Below are positions 25,096 to 34,423 of a DNA stretch of 64,000 nt, one piece after another. The stretch is from an uncultured Acetatifactor sp. (GTDB taxonomy: Bacteria; Bacillota; Clostridia; Lachnospirales; Lachnospiraceae): positions 36,528-100,527 of the forward strand of contig CAJUIA010000015.1 of NCBI GenBank assembly GCA_910586485.1. The letters are read 5' to 3'. The notes under the pieces were generated by a model that was given only the letters and a program-made list of their open reading frames with translations, had not been told where the DNA came from and did not search any database. Every line of letters begins with the position of its first letter. Positions within the stretch are counted from its first letter, which is position 1. A program made the position numbers and the translations under genes.

Positions 25096-26223
25096 TTAAG
25101 CCGATGCGTACCTTCCGGGTATCCAGCCTTCCAGCACTCTTTCCAGGGTGTATTCCGCGGCTTCTTCGTCCGTCAGCTGGCAGGAAAAATCCGCTCTGGT
25201 GTCCGAGCTTGCGCCGGGACCGGTGGAACGGTACTCACCGTAGAAAAAATGTCGGTGGGGCTTGCCCCAGTCTGCCCAGCCGGCCGGATGAATATGGGCC
25301 CCCAGTTCACAGTTTAAGTATACGGTTTTTGCCCATTCCCGCCAGGGCCGCCCCAGCATTACCGTGCCGGGGGGACAGTCGCTTTCCAGCCTGCAATTAT
25401 GGAATACATAGCCGAAGGGCCGGTCTTTGGGGGTGGAAGCGGCGGAGATATAACCATAGACGGGAGATATTTCAGCCTGTTTTTCCCCGGAAGTATTTTG
25501 CTCCGGGAGCGCGAAGCGCTCCCTGGGCAGTGCGGAAAAAAGGATACAGCCTTCAAACCAGGCGGTGCCGCCGCCGAAGATGAAATCCACGTCTCCCCGG
25601 ATCAGGCAGCTTCGGAAGCAATGGCGTCCCGGAATTCTTGGCTTGTCCGCACCGGGGCCCTTGAAACCGCCGGGAATCGCTTCCTTTAAAGGCAGGGGAG
25701 CCGTAAAAAGCGTATCCTGACTTCCGAGCAGGCAGCAGTCTTCAAAAAAGATCCGGTCTCCGTCCACATACAAAGCCAGGGCCTGCCCTACGGCGTGGCC
25801 GTATCCGGCATCATTTTGAAAGGTCAGATGCCTGGCCGTAATATCGTGGGAGTCGATTCGCACCGAGGCGGTGCGGAAGGTTCCCCGCTTGTCTCCCTCC
25901 GGCATGGGATCAAAGGCGGCATCGCCCCAGACCAGCACCGTGTCTGCACGGTCGCTGCCCTCCCCCTGTAATGTCAGATTCGGCCGGCTGATCACCAGCT
26001 TTTCCCTGTAAACGCCGGGACCGATATGGATTACGGCTGGCGTGATAGGGGAATGGGGAGCGGGATAAGCTTTTTCAGGTATATTAGTTTGTATGTTCGA
26101 ATCCTCAGGGGCGGCTTCAGCGGCGCCCATGGCTTCCAGGCTTTGTAATGCGGCGGCCACCGTGTCGAAGCAGGGAACGGAACCAGGGATATTTACATAA
26201 AGGTGAAGTATTTGCGGGATCAT
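25096..26223 (-). CDS. Pectinesterase (CE8)
   Basis: Removes methyl esters from pectin-derived galacturonates, preparing them for GH28 hydrolysis. The 375-residue CE8 beta-helix protein has the family motifs GHAVGQALALYVDGDR (Gln of the oxyanion hole), GSQDTLF (catalytic Asp), RGDVDFIFGGG (second catalytic Asp) and LGRPWREWAKTVYLN (Arg/Trp substrate binding). No signal peptide is present, so it should act inside the cell, matching the signal-free GH28 protein. Between the first strand and the helix core is a short variable insert (residues about 30-60). AGGAAAGGAC lies upstream of the ATG. Transcription runs leftward from a promoter containing a LacI-type operator. Confidence 0.9.
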   Translation of the reverse strand: MIPQILHLYVNIPGSVPCFDTVAAALQSLEAMGAAEAAPEDSNIQTNIPEKAYPAPHSPITPAVIHIGPGVYREKLVISRPNLTLQGEGSDRADTVLVWGDAAFDPMPEGDKRGTFRTASVRIDSHDITARHLTFQNDAGYGHAVGQALALYVDGDRIFFEDCCLLGSQDTLFTAPLPLKEAIPGGFKGPGADKPRIPGRHCFRSCLIRGDVDFIFGGGTAWFEGCILFSALPRERFALPEQNTSGEKQAEISPVYGYISAASTPKDRPFGYVFHNCRLESDCPPGTVMLGRPWREWAKTVYLNCELGAHIHPAGWADWGKPHRHFFYGEYRSTGPGASSDTRADFSCQLTDEEAAEYTLERVLEGWIPGRYASA

Positions 26224-26290
26224 AAACAGTGTCCTTTCCTGAATGATAAGATTTTAAGGGAGCGTTCGTGGAAAGCTTCTCCTTTTAAAC

Positions 26291-26319
26291 ATTGTAAAAG
26301 CTTACAGGGGGGATGTCAA
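26291..26319 (-). promoter_or_regulatory. Pectinesterase promoter with embedded LacI-type operator (operator 3)
   Basis: On the minus strand TTGACA (26319-26314) and TACAAT (26296-26291) are 17 bp apart. TGTAA-N4-TTACA occupies 26293-26306, overlapping the spacer and -10 box. The pattern equals operator 1 of the uronate region in its TGTAA...TTACA arms, so the same LacI regulator probably represses this gene. Confidence 0.7.
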
Positions 26320-26417
26320 AGGAAATCTTGTTTATGAATTTTTTTAAAAACCAGATGCTTTTTAAATCATTTTGGTGTAAAATAGATTCTGTTATTCTTA
26401 TATAGTGAGGAGATGGA

Positions 26418-28103
26418 ATGAAAGACAAAGTCAGGCAGACAGGTAAGGTGATATTTGCTGAACGTACAAGGATCATCTTTGCCGTTTTTCTTGCGCTTTT
26501 TTACAGCGCTGCATATACGGTAATAGGGCCTGTGACGGCGGCGCAGGATATAAGTTTAAGCCGCTCACGGTTTGTTCCTTTTGCAGTGTGTTTCATAATG
26601 TGCCTGGCAGTCAATGCTTTCGTTTTTTTTGGCGTGCCGAAGATGTACTTACGCATGGAAAATTGGCGTATATCCCGGTGCATTAACAGGTATCTTGAAA
26701 AAGTCGGAGACCGCAGACTTTTTTTGTTTGTCTGGATTTTCACTTTTGTGTCATGGATTCCGGCCTATCTCATCTTATATCCGGGCGTTTTGTCCTATGA
26801 CATGATTTCTCAGGTGAGCAGCGCGCTCGGTGAGATCTCGAACAACCATCATCCCATCCTGCATACATGGCTCATACGCTTTTTTATGAAGACAGGAGAC
26901 AGTCTTTTTTCCGGTTATGAGTCTGGGATTGGTTTGCTTTCGCTTCTGCAGATGGTAACTTTAAGTTACGCGCTGACTCGTTTGGTTTTTTTGCTGAAGA
27001 AAAAGAAGATTCCGATTTTAATCGTCATATTTACGGCGCTGCTCTCGGCACTGTGGTTTATGAACGCCTGCCTGTCCGTGACAATGATAAAAGATACTCT
27101 GCATGCCGCATTCCTTGTATTATTTGCCTGTCATTTCACGGAAATTGTAACGAATCCTTCAGAATACTCCCGGCAAAAACGAAATTTATTTATTTTGCCG
27201 GTGATCAGCTTCTTAATGTGTGCTTTCAGAAATAACGGCATTCACATTTATATATTTTGCTTTGCGGCTTTGTTCTTATTGAGAATAACACAAATAAAGA
27301 AAGCAAAAGCATACATTGCCCTCATAGCGGCAATTCTATTGCCGGTCGTTTTGTATAAAATTTATACAGGACCTGTCTTTGAAGCGTTGGGGATAGCTCC
27401 GGGCCAGGTACGGGAGGCGTTGAGTGTGCCCATACAGCAGTTGCAGCGCGTGGCCGTCGGCAGAGCGGATGAACTGACCGGCGAACAAACGGAGCGGATG
27501 GGGTATTATATTGATAATCTGGAATGGATGGAACCATTCCCCGGCCGCATGTACGACCCTTTCTTTGCGGATCCGGCAAAAAGCTGTTTTTATTCAGACC
27601 ATTACAATGACGATCCGGCTGCTTTTTGGAAATTCTATCTGCAGACAGGGGTACAGTTTTCAAAAGAATATGTGGCCGCCTTTTTATCCAATACACTGGG
27701 TTATTGGTATCCCGGCTATTATGAGTACTCATACGTTATGTATGAAAACTATCCTCCGGAGATGTTTGCGGAGCCTCTGGAACGTAAGAGTATTTGGAAT
27801 TCGCAGATTTTGAAAGGGTATTATGAGAGCGTCTGCAGTTCTGACTTTTGGCGGAAGACTCCTGTTTTGAGATTGTTTTTTGTGCCCGGCTTCACCCTGT
27901 GGTTTTTGCTCTATGGGTTGGCATTATCGTGGAGAAAGCGGGGTTTTTTCAGAGAAGTACTGCCTCTGTTTTTGCCGCTGATTGCACAATATGGCATCAT
28001 GATACTTTCGCCGATGTCTTCATTTCGCTATTCATGGCCATTTTATTTGCTGCTGCCGCTTGCCCTGATCGGAATTTGCCCTAAAAATAGAGTCGGAGGC
28101 TGA
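26418..28103 (+). CDS. Multi-pass membrane protein, DUF6020-like, probable glycosyltransferase of the GT-C type
   Basis: A 561-residue protein with about ten membrane helices. After three helices and a cytosolic loop comes a conserved stretch, LYPGVLSYDMISQVSSALG then NNHHPILHTWLIRFFM. This acidic/His loop is characteristic of DUF6020-type membrane proteins and is reminiscent of the first external loop of lipid-linked sugar transferases. A long external region (about 315-470) precedes the last helices. Membrane glycosylation from a polyprenyl-phosphate sugar is inferred from fold and neighbours. It is first of the cluster of membrane glycan genes. GAGGAG precedes the ATG, and its TGA is one base before the next gene's start. 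Confidence 0.7.
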   Translation: MKDKVRQTGKVIFAERTRIIFAVFLALFYSAAYTVIGPVTAAQDISLSRSRFVPFAVCFIMCLAVNAFVFFGVPKMYLRMENWRISRCINRYLEKVGDRRLFLFVWIFTFVSWIPAYLILYPGVLSYDMISQVSSALGEISNNHHPILHTWLIRFFMKTGDSLFSGYESGIGLLSLLQMVTLSYALTRLVFLLKKKKIPILIVIFTALLSALWFMNACLSVTMIKDTLHAAFLVLFACHFTEIVTNPSEYSRQKRNLFILPVISFLMCAFRNNGIHIYIFCFAALFLLRITQIKKAKAYIALIAAILLPVVLYKIYTGPVFEALGIAPGQVREALSVPIQQLQRVAVGRADELTGEQTERMGYYIDNLEWMEPFPGRMYDPFFADPAKSCFYSDHYNDDPAAFWKFYLQTGVQFSKEYVAAFLSNTLGYWYPGYYEYSYVMYENYPPEMFAEPLERKSIWNSQILKGYYESVCSSDFWRKTPVLRLFFVPGFTLWFLLYGLALSWRKRGFFREVLPLFLPLIAQYGIMILSPMSSFRYSWPFYLLLPLALIGICPKNRVGG

Positions 28104-28104
28104 A

Positions 28105-29724
28105 ATGAAAGCTATTAGAATAAAGTTAAAAGAGAAATTTGACCGTTGGTATTTTTGGATATTGGGCCTGATATTTGCTTTAGCCGTGTTCCTGCGTCTT
28201 GTGGGTGCAGGCTGGGGAATGCCGTATGGCAACCTGCATCCGGATGAAGGGCTGATCTTTGGACAGGCATATCAGTGCGCTTTGAACCGTGATTTTGAGG
28301 TCCATGACTACTATCGGCCGAATCATGTCTCAATTAAATTGAATACTCTTTTGTATGTAGGAATACAGGAGCTGTATTTTGCACCGAGGGGACAAAATGA
28401 TTTTGCGCTTAATTACAGCGAGCATTTTGCCCTGTTTACCACAGCGTCCCGTGTTCTGACTGCTTTTGTCGGGGTGGGTACGGTTATTTTGGCTTATCTG
28501 ATCGGTCTTTTCTGGGGCAAAAAGCAGGCGATGTTTGCAACATTGCTCTTTGCGGTATTTCCTTCGTTTATTGAACATTCTCATTATATCACACCGGATA
28601 TACCGCTCTTGTTTTTCCTGATGGGAGTGTTATGGGCGGCGCTTTGCTATCTATGGAAACCGTCTGTAAAGTGGCTCTTCTGGATGTCCTTTTTTACGGC
28701 GCTGGCCGCCTGTGAAAAGTATCCAGGAGCTTATGGCTGCGTGATCATTGCCGTTGCCGTATGTGTGGCTCGCAAAAAGCAGCCTGTCAGGATCGTAAAA
28801 GACGGATGCCTGGCGATCCTTTTTTTCGTGCTTGGAATCATGGCTGTTTCCCCTGTATTATTGATTGATTTCAGGACTGTTTTAGAGATCATGGCAGGAC
28901 AGAATAAGCAGTATCATCCAGGCGCAGATGGTCTCAATTTTTGGGGAACATTACTCTTTTATATCAAGACCACAGGAGTACATCTGGGGCTGCTGCTGAC
29001 AGTGAGCAGCATTTACGGAATTGTAAGATCGTTTCGGAAGAATGCGAAGCCGACGATTATCCTGTTAAGTGTTTTGGCATATATAGTCCCGATCTCCACC
29101 CTGAGCATCCACTGGGAACGTTATACGCTGCCGATTTATGCAGCGGGGCTTTTATTTGGGTCACTGGGAGTGTTTTATATCGTAGCGGATCTGCAGAGGC
29201 TTTTAAAATCCTTCCCCTATACTTCCCTGATCGCATATCCTCTGTTCCTTTTATTGCCGGTATGCAGCCTGCTGGCCGGCTCCATGGCGGTTGCAGGAAG
29301 CTTTCTGGCGCCGGACAGCCGCATTGTCCTTCAGGAGGTGTTTGCAGAAATGGGCATATCGAATCAAAATACCATACACGATTGCAATACGCCGCTGGAT
29401 CCGGGCGGATTCTATGGAGCCTTTGGAGAGTTTGAAGGGGGAGATCCTGCAAAGTATAAATATGGTAAGGGGCCGAAGTTTGTAATGACATCCTCTGCAC
29501 AGCGGGATCTTTATTTAGAGGATACCTCCGGGACCTATGGATGGATCGCAGACTTTTATAAACGGCTGGATGAGGGCTATGAATTGGTTTATCAATTTCC
29601 CGTGGAGACGCCAGGCTGCCATTTCCTGGAGTTGCAGAATATCTGGTTTTCGGCAAAAAGTGTCTACCGATATATGCGTGGAGCGGCAGTCGGTTACGAG
29701 ATCAGACTTTATCAGCTATATTGA
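28105..29724 (+). CDS. Dolichyl-phosphate-mannose/ArnT-like GT-C glycosyltransferase (GT39/PMT_2 type)
   Basis: A 539-residue integral membrane glycosyltransferase. The first external loop has the acidic motif GMPYGNLHPDEGLIFGQA typical of this fold. HYITPDIPLLFFLMGVLWAALCYL is the familiar 'pD.pl..f......' segment, and WERYTLPIYAAGLLF the late helix motif. The C-terminal part (about 430-539) is an external domain. It should transfer a sugar from a polyprenyl-phosphate donor on the outer face of the membrane; the acceptor is unknown. It is translationally coupled to the preceding DUF6020-like gene (one base apart, GGAGG at the end of that gene). Confidence 0.8.
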   Translation: MKAIRIKLKEKFDRWYFWILGLIFALAVFLRLVGAGWGMPYGNLHPDEGLIFGQAYQCALNRDFEVHDYYRPNHVSIKLNTLLYVGIQELYFAPRGQNDFALNYSEHFALFTTASRVLTAFVGVGTVILAYLIGLFWGKKQAMFATLLFAVFPSFIEHSHYITPDIPLLFFLMGVLWAALCYLWKPSVKWLFWMSFFTALAACEKYPGAYGCVIIAVAVCVARKKQPVRIVKDGCLAILFFVLGIMAVSPVLLIDFRTVLEIMAGQNKQYHPGADGLNFWGTLLFYIKTTGVHLGLLLTVSSIYGIVRSFRKNAKPTIILLSVLAYIVPISTLSIHWERYTLPIYAAGLLFGSLGVFYIVADLQRLLKSFPYTSLIAYPLFLLLPVCSLLAGSMAVAGSFLAPDSRIVLQEVFAEMGISNQNTIHDCNTPLDPGGFYGAFGEFEGGDPAKYKYGKGPKFVMTSSAQRDLYLEDTSGTYGWIADFYKRLDEGYELVYQFPVETPGCHFLELQNIWFSAKSVYRYMRGAAVGYEIRLYQLY

Positions 29725-29818
29725 CTGCTAACGGCTTTATGAGAGCATAAACGATTGTACAAATAGCAAGAATAAAGGCTTTTGTGCAAAATATATAAGA
29801 AAGTATAGAGAGAAGCGT

Positions 29819-30685
29819 ATGAAAAAGGGGGTACCAGTCAGGATCTATTTAAAACAAATGAGAATAAAAAGCTGGTTAAAAAGCTTGTTTGTTTTTTTCC
29901 CGATTATATTTTCACTGGAATTATTTGAGTGGAACAGGTTTGTTGAGGCTGTCATTCTGGCCCTGTCCTTCTGCTTGAGCTCTTCGGCAATTTATGTGTT
30001 GAATGACATTATTGATGTTGAAAATGACAGAAACCATGAGGTGAAGAAGCATCGTCCTATTGCATCGGGACAGATTTCGTTTCCCAGAGCATGGACATTG
30101 ATGGTGTGTCTGATCCTAATAGGATCAGGGATGGCCCTTTCGGTGAATCTTGCTTCCTTTTTGATGATACTGGCCTATTTCATTATAAATATTTTGTATT
30201 CCAAATGGCTCAAATCCAAAGCAGTAATTGACTGTTTCTGTATTGCGGCAGGTTTTGTGCTGCGTGTGATGGTGGGAGGAACGATCGTCAGGGACGGTGT
30301 TTCAGACTGGATGTTTTTGACGGTGATCTTGCTGTCACTGTTTATGGCCTTTGGAAAACGCCGGGGAGAGCTGCATAGTTACGGGGCAGGTGAAACCAGG
30401 GATGTACTTAAAAACTATGAGATGAATTTCCTGAACGGAATTGTTTTCATGTGTGCGGGATTAACTATAGTGTTTTATTCTCTATGGTCCATATCCCAGG
30501 AATCCCGATTGGTTTATACGGTGCCGATGGTTTTGTTCATAATCATCAGATACCTGCTGTTAGTGTTTTCGGGACGTTCGGAGGCAGATCCCACGAACCT
30601 GATTTTGTCCGACAAAACGCTTTTGGCAGTCTGCGGGCTCTATGGGCTTATCATGCTTGTTTTATTATATGGACGGCAGATGTGA
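29819..30685 (+). CDS. UbiA-family prenyltransferase, decaprenyl-phosphate phosphoribosyltransferase-like
   Basis: A 288-residue membrane prenyltransferase with the signature NDIIDVENDRNHEVKKHRPIASG (first Asp-rich motif) and a second acidic region around SDWMFLTVILLSLFMAFGKRRGEL. The N-terminal MRIKSWLKSLFVFFPIIFS segment matches the DPPR-synthase-like subgroup (mycobacterial UbiA/Rv3806c type), which transfers phosphoribose to a polyprenyl phosphate. Such enzymes supply lipid-linked pentose donors for GT-C transferases, which fits the flanking genes. The exact donor is inferred. The preceding 94 bp are AT-rich without a clear promoter. Confidence 0.82.
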   Translation: MKKGVPVRIYLKQMRIKSWLKSLFVFFPIIFSLELFEWNRFVEAVILALSFCLSSSAIYVLNDIIDVENDRNHEVKKHRPIASGQISFPRAWTLMVCLILIGSGMALSVNLASFLMILAYFIINILYSKWLKSKAVIDCFCIAAGFVLRVMVGGTIVRDGVSDWMFLTVILLSLFMAFGKRRGELHSYGAGETRDVLKNYEMNFLNGIVFMCAGLTIVFYSLWSISQESRLVYTVPMVLFIIIRYLLLVFSGRSEADPTNLILSDKTLLAVCGLYGLIMLVLLYGRQM

Positions 30686-30751
30686 CTCAGGTCCCGGTTG
30701 ACGTTAACGGTGCTGCGGGGTATGATAATCATATTGTAATCCGGAGAACGA

Positions 30752-32527
30752 ATGAAGCGAGTTATGAAAGGGCAAAAGTTGATTTATATGGAAAGACGAG
30801 AAGAAGCGGTTAAAGATAAGTATATGGAAACATTGAGAGTCAAGCAGGGGATCTATACCATCTGCTTTGTATTGTTCTGCCTGATTGATCAGCTCATAGG
30901 CAGCGCGGCAGGCAGAATCCAGCAAACGGCTGCAAACTGCAGCGGCATATTGATTGCGGTTATCATTTTAACAGGTTATCACTGGAAGGACTTTGTACGG
31001 CTTCCCTATCTGCTGTGGACAATTTGCAGTGTGATTGGAGGAAGAATTGCAATTATCTGGGGGCATCAGAACTATGCCTATCATGGGAAATGGGATACTG
31101 CCGTTATAAATGTTATTCTATACGGGTATCTGGTGATACGGATTCTCATGCGGATATTTGCAGAAAAAAAGGTTCCCCGGATGAACTGGCCTGCCTTTGG
31201 AATTTGGGTGGTTATGATGCTGGGAATGATTTTTTCTAAAAATGAGTCAGTGTGGCCGGTCTGGTTTCTGGTAATGTTCGGCTGCTTTTATCTGACAGAG
31301 TATACAAGGGAAGAGCTGGATGTCCTGTTTAACGGTATGCTCAACGGTATCATTATCGGATTCTGCATCCTGCAGGGCTTTGCTACCATGTACAGGGCGT
31401 TTGACCAGATCCGCTATGCGGGCATGTATGCAAATGGTAATATGTATGCTTTGTTCTGTGTGATGGTTCATGCCGCTATTCTTGGAAAATGGTATCGCTT
31501 TCATAAGAATGGAGCGGCGCCCATTTGGAAGCTGTTGGCAGGAGCGGGCAGCAGCATTTTGATGGTATATTGCTTCCTGACCATCGGGCGTACGGCATTG
31601 CTTGTCATAGGCTTGAATACAGTACTGCTGATTGTCCTGTTTTTCTTTCAGGAGAAGAAGAAAAGGGTCCTTAAGGCGGCAGGCAGGCTGGCGGCAGTGT
31701 TTCTGGCGGCAATCATGATGTTTCCGGTGATATTTTTCAGCGTCAGGTCCATACCGGCAGAATTTTATTCCATCATGACTCTGGCAACGGATTCTGGGAA
31801 CAAGATTCAGGGCTGGGTGCCGATTTGGGATGAACGCTACATTGACAGAGATGAATTTCTGGAAGAGGCGCTGGGGAGACTGTTCTGGTTTTTTCATCCC
31901 AAAGAAGAGAACAAGGAAGAAGAAAATACAGAAGCACCTGATTTGGTGGGCAGGCTCGGCAGTTTTTTTGCGCCTTCTCTAAAGGTACATGCTGCGGAAG
32001 AGATTCCGGAGGGAGATATTATGCCAGCAGAGGTCCTGACGGAGAAAAAGCCCTGGGGCAGCGGCCTGGATGGGAGCGATCCTGTGCTGACGGATGCAGA
32101 AGAAATTGTAGATCCGGTTAAGGTTAGATGGGCAATTTATAGAACTTATTTAAAAAGACTAAACTTTTGGGGCCACAGAACCAATGAGGAAGGGGTTTGG
32201 GTAACAGAGAGTTATTATGCGCCCCATGCCCATAATTTCTTTATTCAGTTTATGTTTTCTTTTGGAATTTTGACGGGTATCCTGTTTTTAGGGATTATTT
32301 TGGTTGCTCTTTTGCACTGCCTGAAGCGATGCTTTGTAAAATGGCAGGGAGATTGGTTTTTTATTGTGGGCGTATTTATGATTACCTCCTTTGTCGGCTT
32401 TGGAACGCTGGAGATTGACTGGAGATTGGGACAGCTTTCCTTTGCGGCTCTTTTTGTGGTGCTGTATTTGCTGCTTCACAGGTGTGAGGAAACGGATATA
32501 GAGCCGGGAAAGAACAGGCAGTCATGA
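30752..32527 (+). CDS. O-antigen ligase/polymerase-family membrane protein
   Basis: A 591-residue protein with about ten to twelve membrane helices and a large external loop (about 355-480) rich in acidic residues. After the loop comes RWAIYRTYLKRLNFWGH followed by APHAHNFFIQFMFSFG, the Arg/His pattern of the Wzy_C/WaaL family (PF04932), which polymerises or ligates lipid-linked glycans on the outer membrane face. The start is ATG 30752 behind GGAGA. It overlaps the next gene by four bases (ATGA). It is one of three such proteins in this locus (also 45047 and 47991). Confidence 0.8.
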   Translation: MKRVMKGQKLIYMERREEAVKDKYMETLRVKQGIYTICFVLFCLIDQLIGSAAGRIQQTAANCSGILIAVIILTGYHWKDFVRLPYLLWTICSVIGGRIAIIWGHQNYAYHGKWDTAVINVILYGYLVIRILMRIFAEKKVPRMNWPAFGIWVVMMLGMIFSKNESVWPVWFLVMFGCFYLTEYTREELDVLFNGMLNGIIIGFCILQGFATMYRAFDQIRYAGMYANGNMYALFCVMVHAAILGKWYRFHKNGAAPIWKLLAGAGSSILMVYCFLTIGRTALLVIGLNTVLLIVLFFFQEKKKRVLKAAGRLAAVFLAAIMMFPVIFFSVRSIPAEFYSIMTLATDSGNKIQGWVPIWDERYIDRDEFLEEALGRLFWFFHPKEENKEEENTEAPDLVGRLGSFFAPSLKVHAAEEIPEGDIMPAEVLTEKKPWGSGLDGSDPVLTDAEEIVDPVKVRWAIYRTYLKRLNFWGHRTNEEGVWVTESYYAPHAHNFFIQFMFSFGILTGILFLGIILVALLHCLKRCFVKWQGDWFFIVGVFMITSFVGFGTLEIDWRLGQLSFAALFVVLYLLLHRCEETDIEPGKNRQS

Positions 32528-34317
32528 GGAAATACATGAAGCAACAGACGAACTGGATATGGTTTTTGGCTTGTGGGGTCCTGTCGGGACTATCGTTTCT
32601 TGCCGTGGGCAGGAGCCTGATTATCGGCATGGATGCGGACGAGCAGTATGCCGTGGCCCTGGCGTACCGCATGGCAAGCGGGGATCTGATGATCCGGGAG
32701 ATATGGGACCCGCACCAGACATCTGCGATATTACCTGCGCTTTTGATTAAGATATTTCTTTGGTTTACGGGAGATAGCGCTTATCTGCTTTTATATTTAA
32801 GGATGGCGGGCACTCTGCTTCAGGCGGCAGTCAGCTTTTTGTGGTATCGGGTAATGCGCTGGGAATACGGTAGACGTCCAGCCTTACTGACGGCGCTGGT
32901 GCTTTTTCATACCCTGCCTAAGTGGATCGTGACTCCTGAATTTGCCAATCAGCAGCTTTTGTTTTGGATATTGGCCATTCTTTGCCTTTATTCCTTTGCG
33001 CAAAGGAGGAAGAGCCGTTACTGTATTTTGGCGGGGATTGCACTGTGCTTTACCGTTTTGGCATATCCCTCCTGTGCGCTGTTGTTTATCCCTTACGTGA
33101 TATGGCTGGGAAGAAGAGAGCGGCGGGGAGCGGTACTGTTGACCCTGACCTGTGCTGCAGGCGCCGCTGGCTTTATGATCTTTCTCTTTTCCGGGCTTTC
33201 ATTTTCGGAGTTTGGTCCGTATATGGAGCAGATCCTTGCGGATCCGGCCCATAGTGCAGATTTTTTGGAAAAGCTGGGCGCCTATTGCAGGGAGGCTGCC
33301 GGGCTGGCAGCATATCTTTTCATCTATCTGCTGATCGGACTGATTGCTCTTGGTATGATATATAAGGCGGTTTTCAGAGGCACCGGGCTGAAGGAGGCTT
33401 TTCGGGGGAAGGGCAGCAGCATTTTTCTGGCAGTTTTGTGTATTGCCGCCGCCGATCAGGTCCGGATGTGGCTTTTTGCGCATACGCCCACGGTGCATCC
33501 CCAGCTGCATTACCTGGTATTGTTTGCTATGGGCGGGTTTTTATATCATACAGGGTCAGAAGAGAAAAAGCGCAGTCGGAATACCCTGTATGGACTGGCC
33601 TGGCTGCCTTCCCTGGCAGGTTTTGGGGCTGTGCTGCTGCTGACGAATCTGGACCTGAAGGCTTCCTTTGTACATTTGCTTCCTGGTATGCTGGCTGCCC
33701 TTTTGTTTTGGTGCGATCATGGAAGCAGGCAGGAAGTGACTGCGGGGAAAACGGTGACTTCGTCAGAAGCCGTTCCGACGGGGCGGGCGAGGATTCAACA
33801 CCAGGCAGTAAGCTTATTCCGGGGCCTGGCACTGCCTCTGCTGTGGGCCCTGTTTTTGATCGGAGCCAGAGGCTATCTGGTGCGGGCCGACGAGGGAATG
33901 CCGGCGAATGTTTTTATCGTAAAGCAGAAGGCCCTGTATGGCGCGGCAAAGAATGTTTACTGCTCCTATATGACAGGTTATCAGTACAACAGCGATTACC
34001 TTTTTATAGAAGAAAATCTGGAGCCGGGGAGCAAGGCGTTGTATATCGGCAGAGAGCTGCTGATGGTTTATTTGATGAATCATATGGAGGTATGCGCGCC
34101 TTCGGTTATCAGTACGCCGGTTTTTGATGAGCGGTATTTGAAATACTATGAGATGAATCCGGAAAAGAAGCCGGAGGTAATCATTATTGACAAGGGGTAT
34201 TTTCAGATGATGGAGAAAACGCCGGGCTTTATTTCGGACTGGGTCAAAGAAGAGTATGACTGGGAAAAAAGGAAAGAGTCGGAGTTTTTGTGGATTGTGG
34301 AGGCAAAGTTTCATTAG
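32524..34317 (+). CDS. GT-C-like membrane protein of a glycan locus
   Basis: A 597-residue multi-pass membrane protein. The first external loop carries acidic residues (IIGMDADEQYAVALAYRMASGD, IREIWDPHQTSAILPALLIKIF) as in GT-C transferases. About eleven helices follow, and an external C-terminal domain (about 450-597) includes VNVFIVKQKALYG-like and EVIIIDKGYF stretches. No specific family name can be assigned. Four-base overlap with the preceding ligase-type gene indicates coupled translation. It probably adds a sugar or moves lipid-linked sugars; the substrate is unknown. Confidence 0.65.
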   Translation: MRKYMKQQTNWIWFLACGVLSGLSFLAVGRSLIIGMDADEQYAVALAYRMASGDLMIREIWDPHQTSAILPALLIKIFLWFTGDSAYLLLYLRMAGTLLQAAVSFLWYRVMRWEYGRRPALLTALVLFHTLPKWIVTPEFANQQLLFWILAILCLYSFAQRRKSRYCILAGIALCFTVLAYPSCALLFIPYVIWLGRRERRGAVLLTLTCAAGAAGFMIFLFSGLSFSEFGPYMEQILADPAHSADFLEKLGAYCREAAGLAAYLFIYLLIGLIALGMIYKAVFRGTGLKEAFRGKGSSIFLAVLCIAAADQVRMWLFAHTPTVHPQLHYLVLFAMGGFLYHTGSEEKKRSRNTLYGLAWLPSLAGFGAVLLLTNLDLKASFVHLLPGMLAALLFWCDHGSRQEVTAGKTVTSSEAVPTGRARIQHQAVSLFRGLALPLLWALFLIGARGYLVRADEGMPANVFIVKQKALYGAAKNVYCSYMTGYQYNSDYLFIEENLEPGSKALYIGRELLMVYLMNHMEVCAPSVISTPVFDERYLKYYEMNPEKKPEVIIIDKGYFQMMEKTPGFISDWVKEEYDWEKRKESEFLWIVEAKFH

Positions 34318-34325
34318 ATTTGCAG

Positions 34326-34354
34326 TTGTTTTTAAAAATGTAGTGTGATATAGT
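34326..34354 (+). promoter_or_regulatory. Candidate promoter of the second glycan operon
   Basis: TTGTTT (34326-34331) and TATAGT (34349-34354), 17 bp apart, lie 70 bp before the aminotransferase gene, in the only sizeable gap between the membrane-GT block and the polysaccharide genes. Confidence 0.45.
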
Positions 34355-34423
34355 TAATGTGCTTTCCCAATATATATTACAGTGTTAAGGATATGTTGCT
34401 GGGAAGCAGTCTGGAGGATTAAA

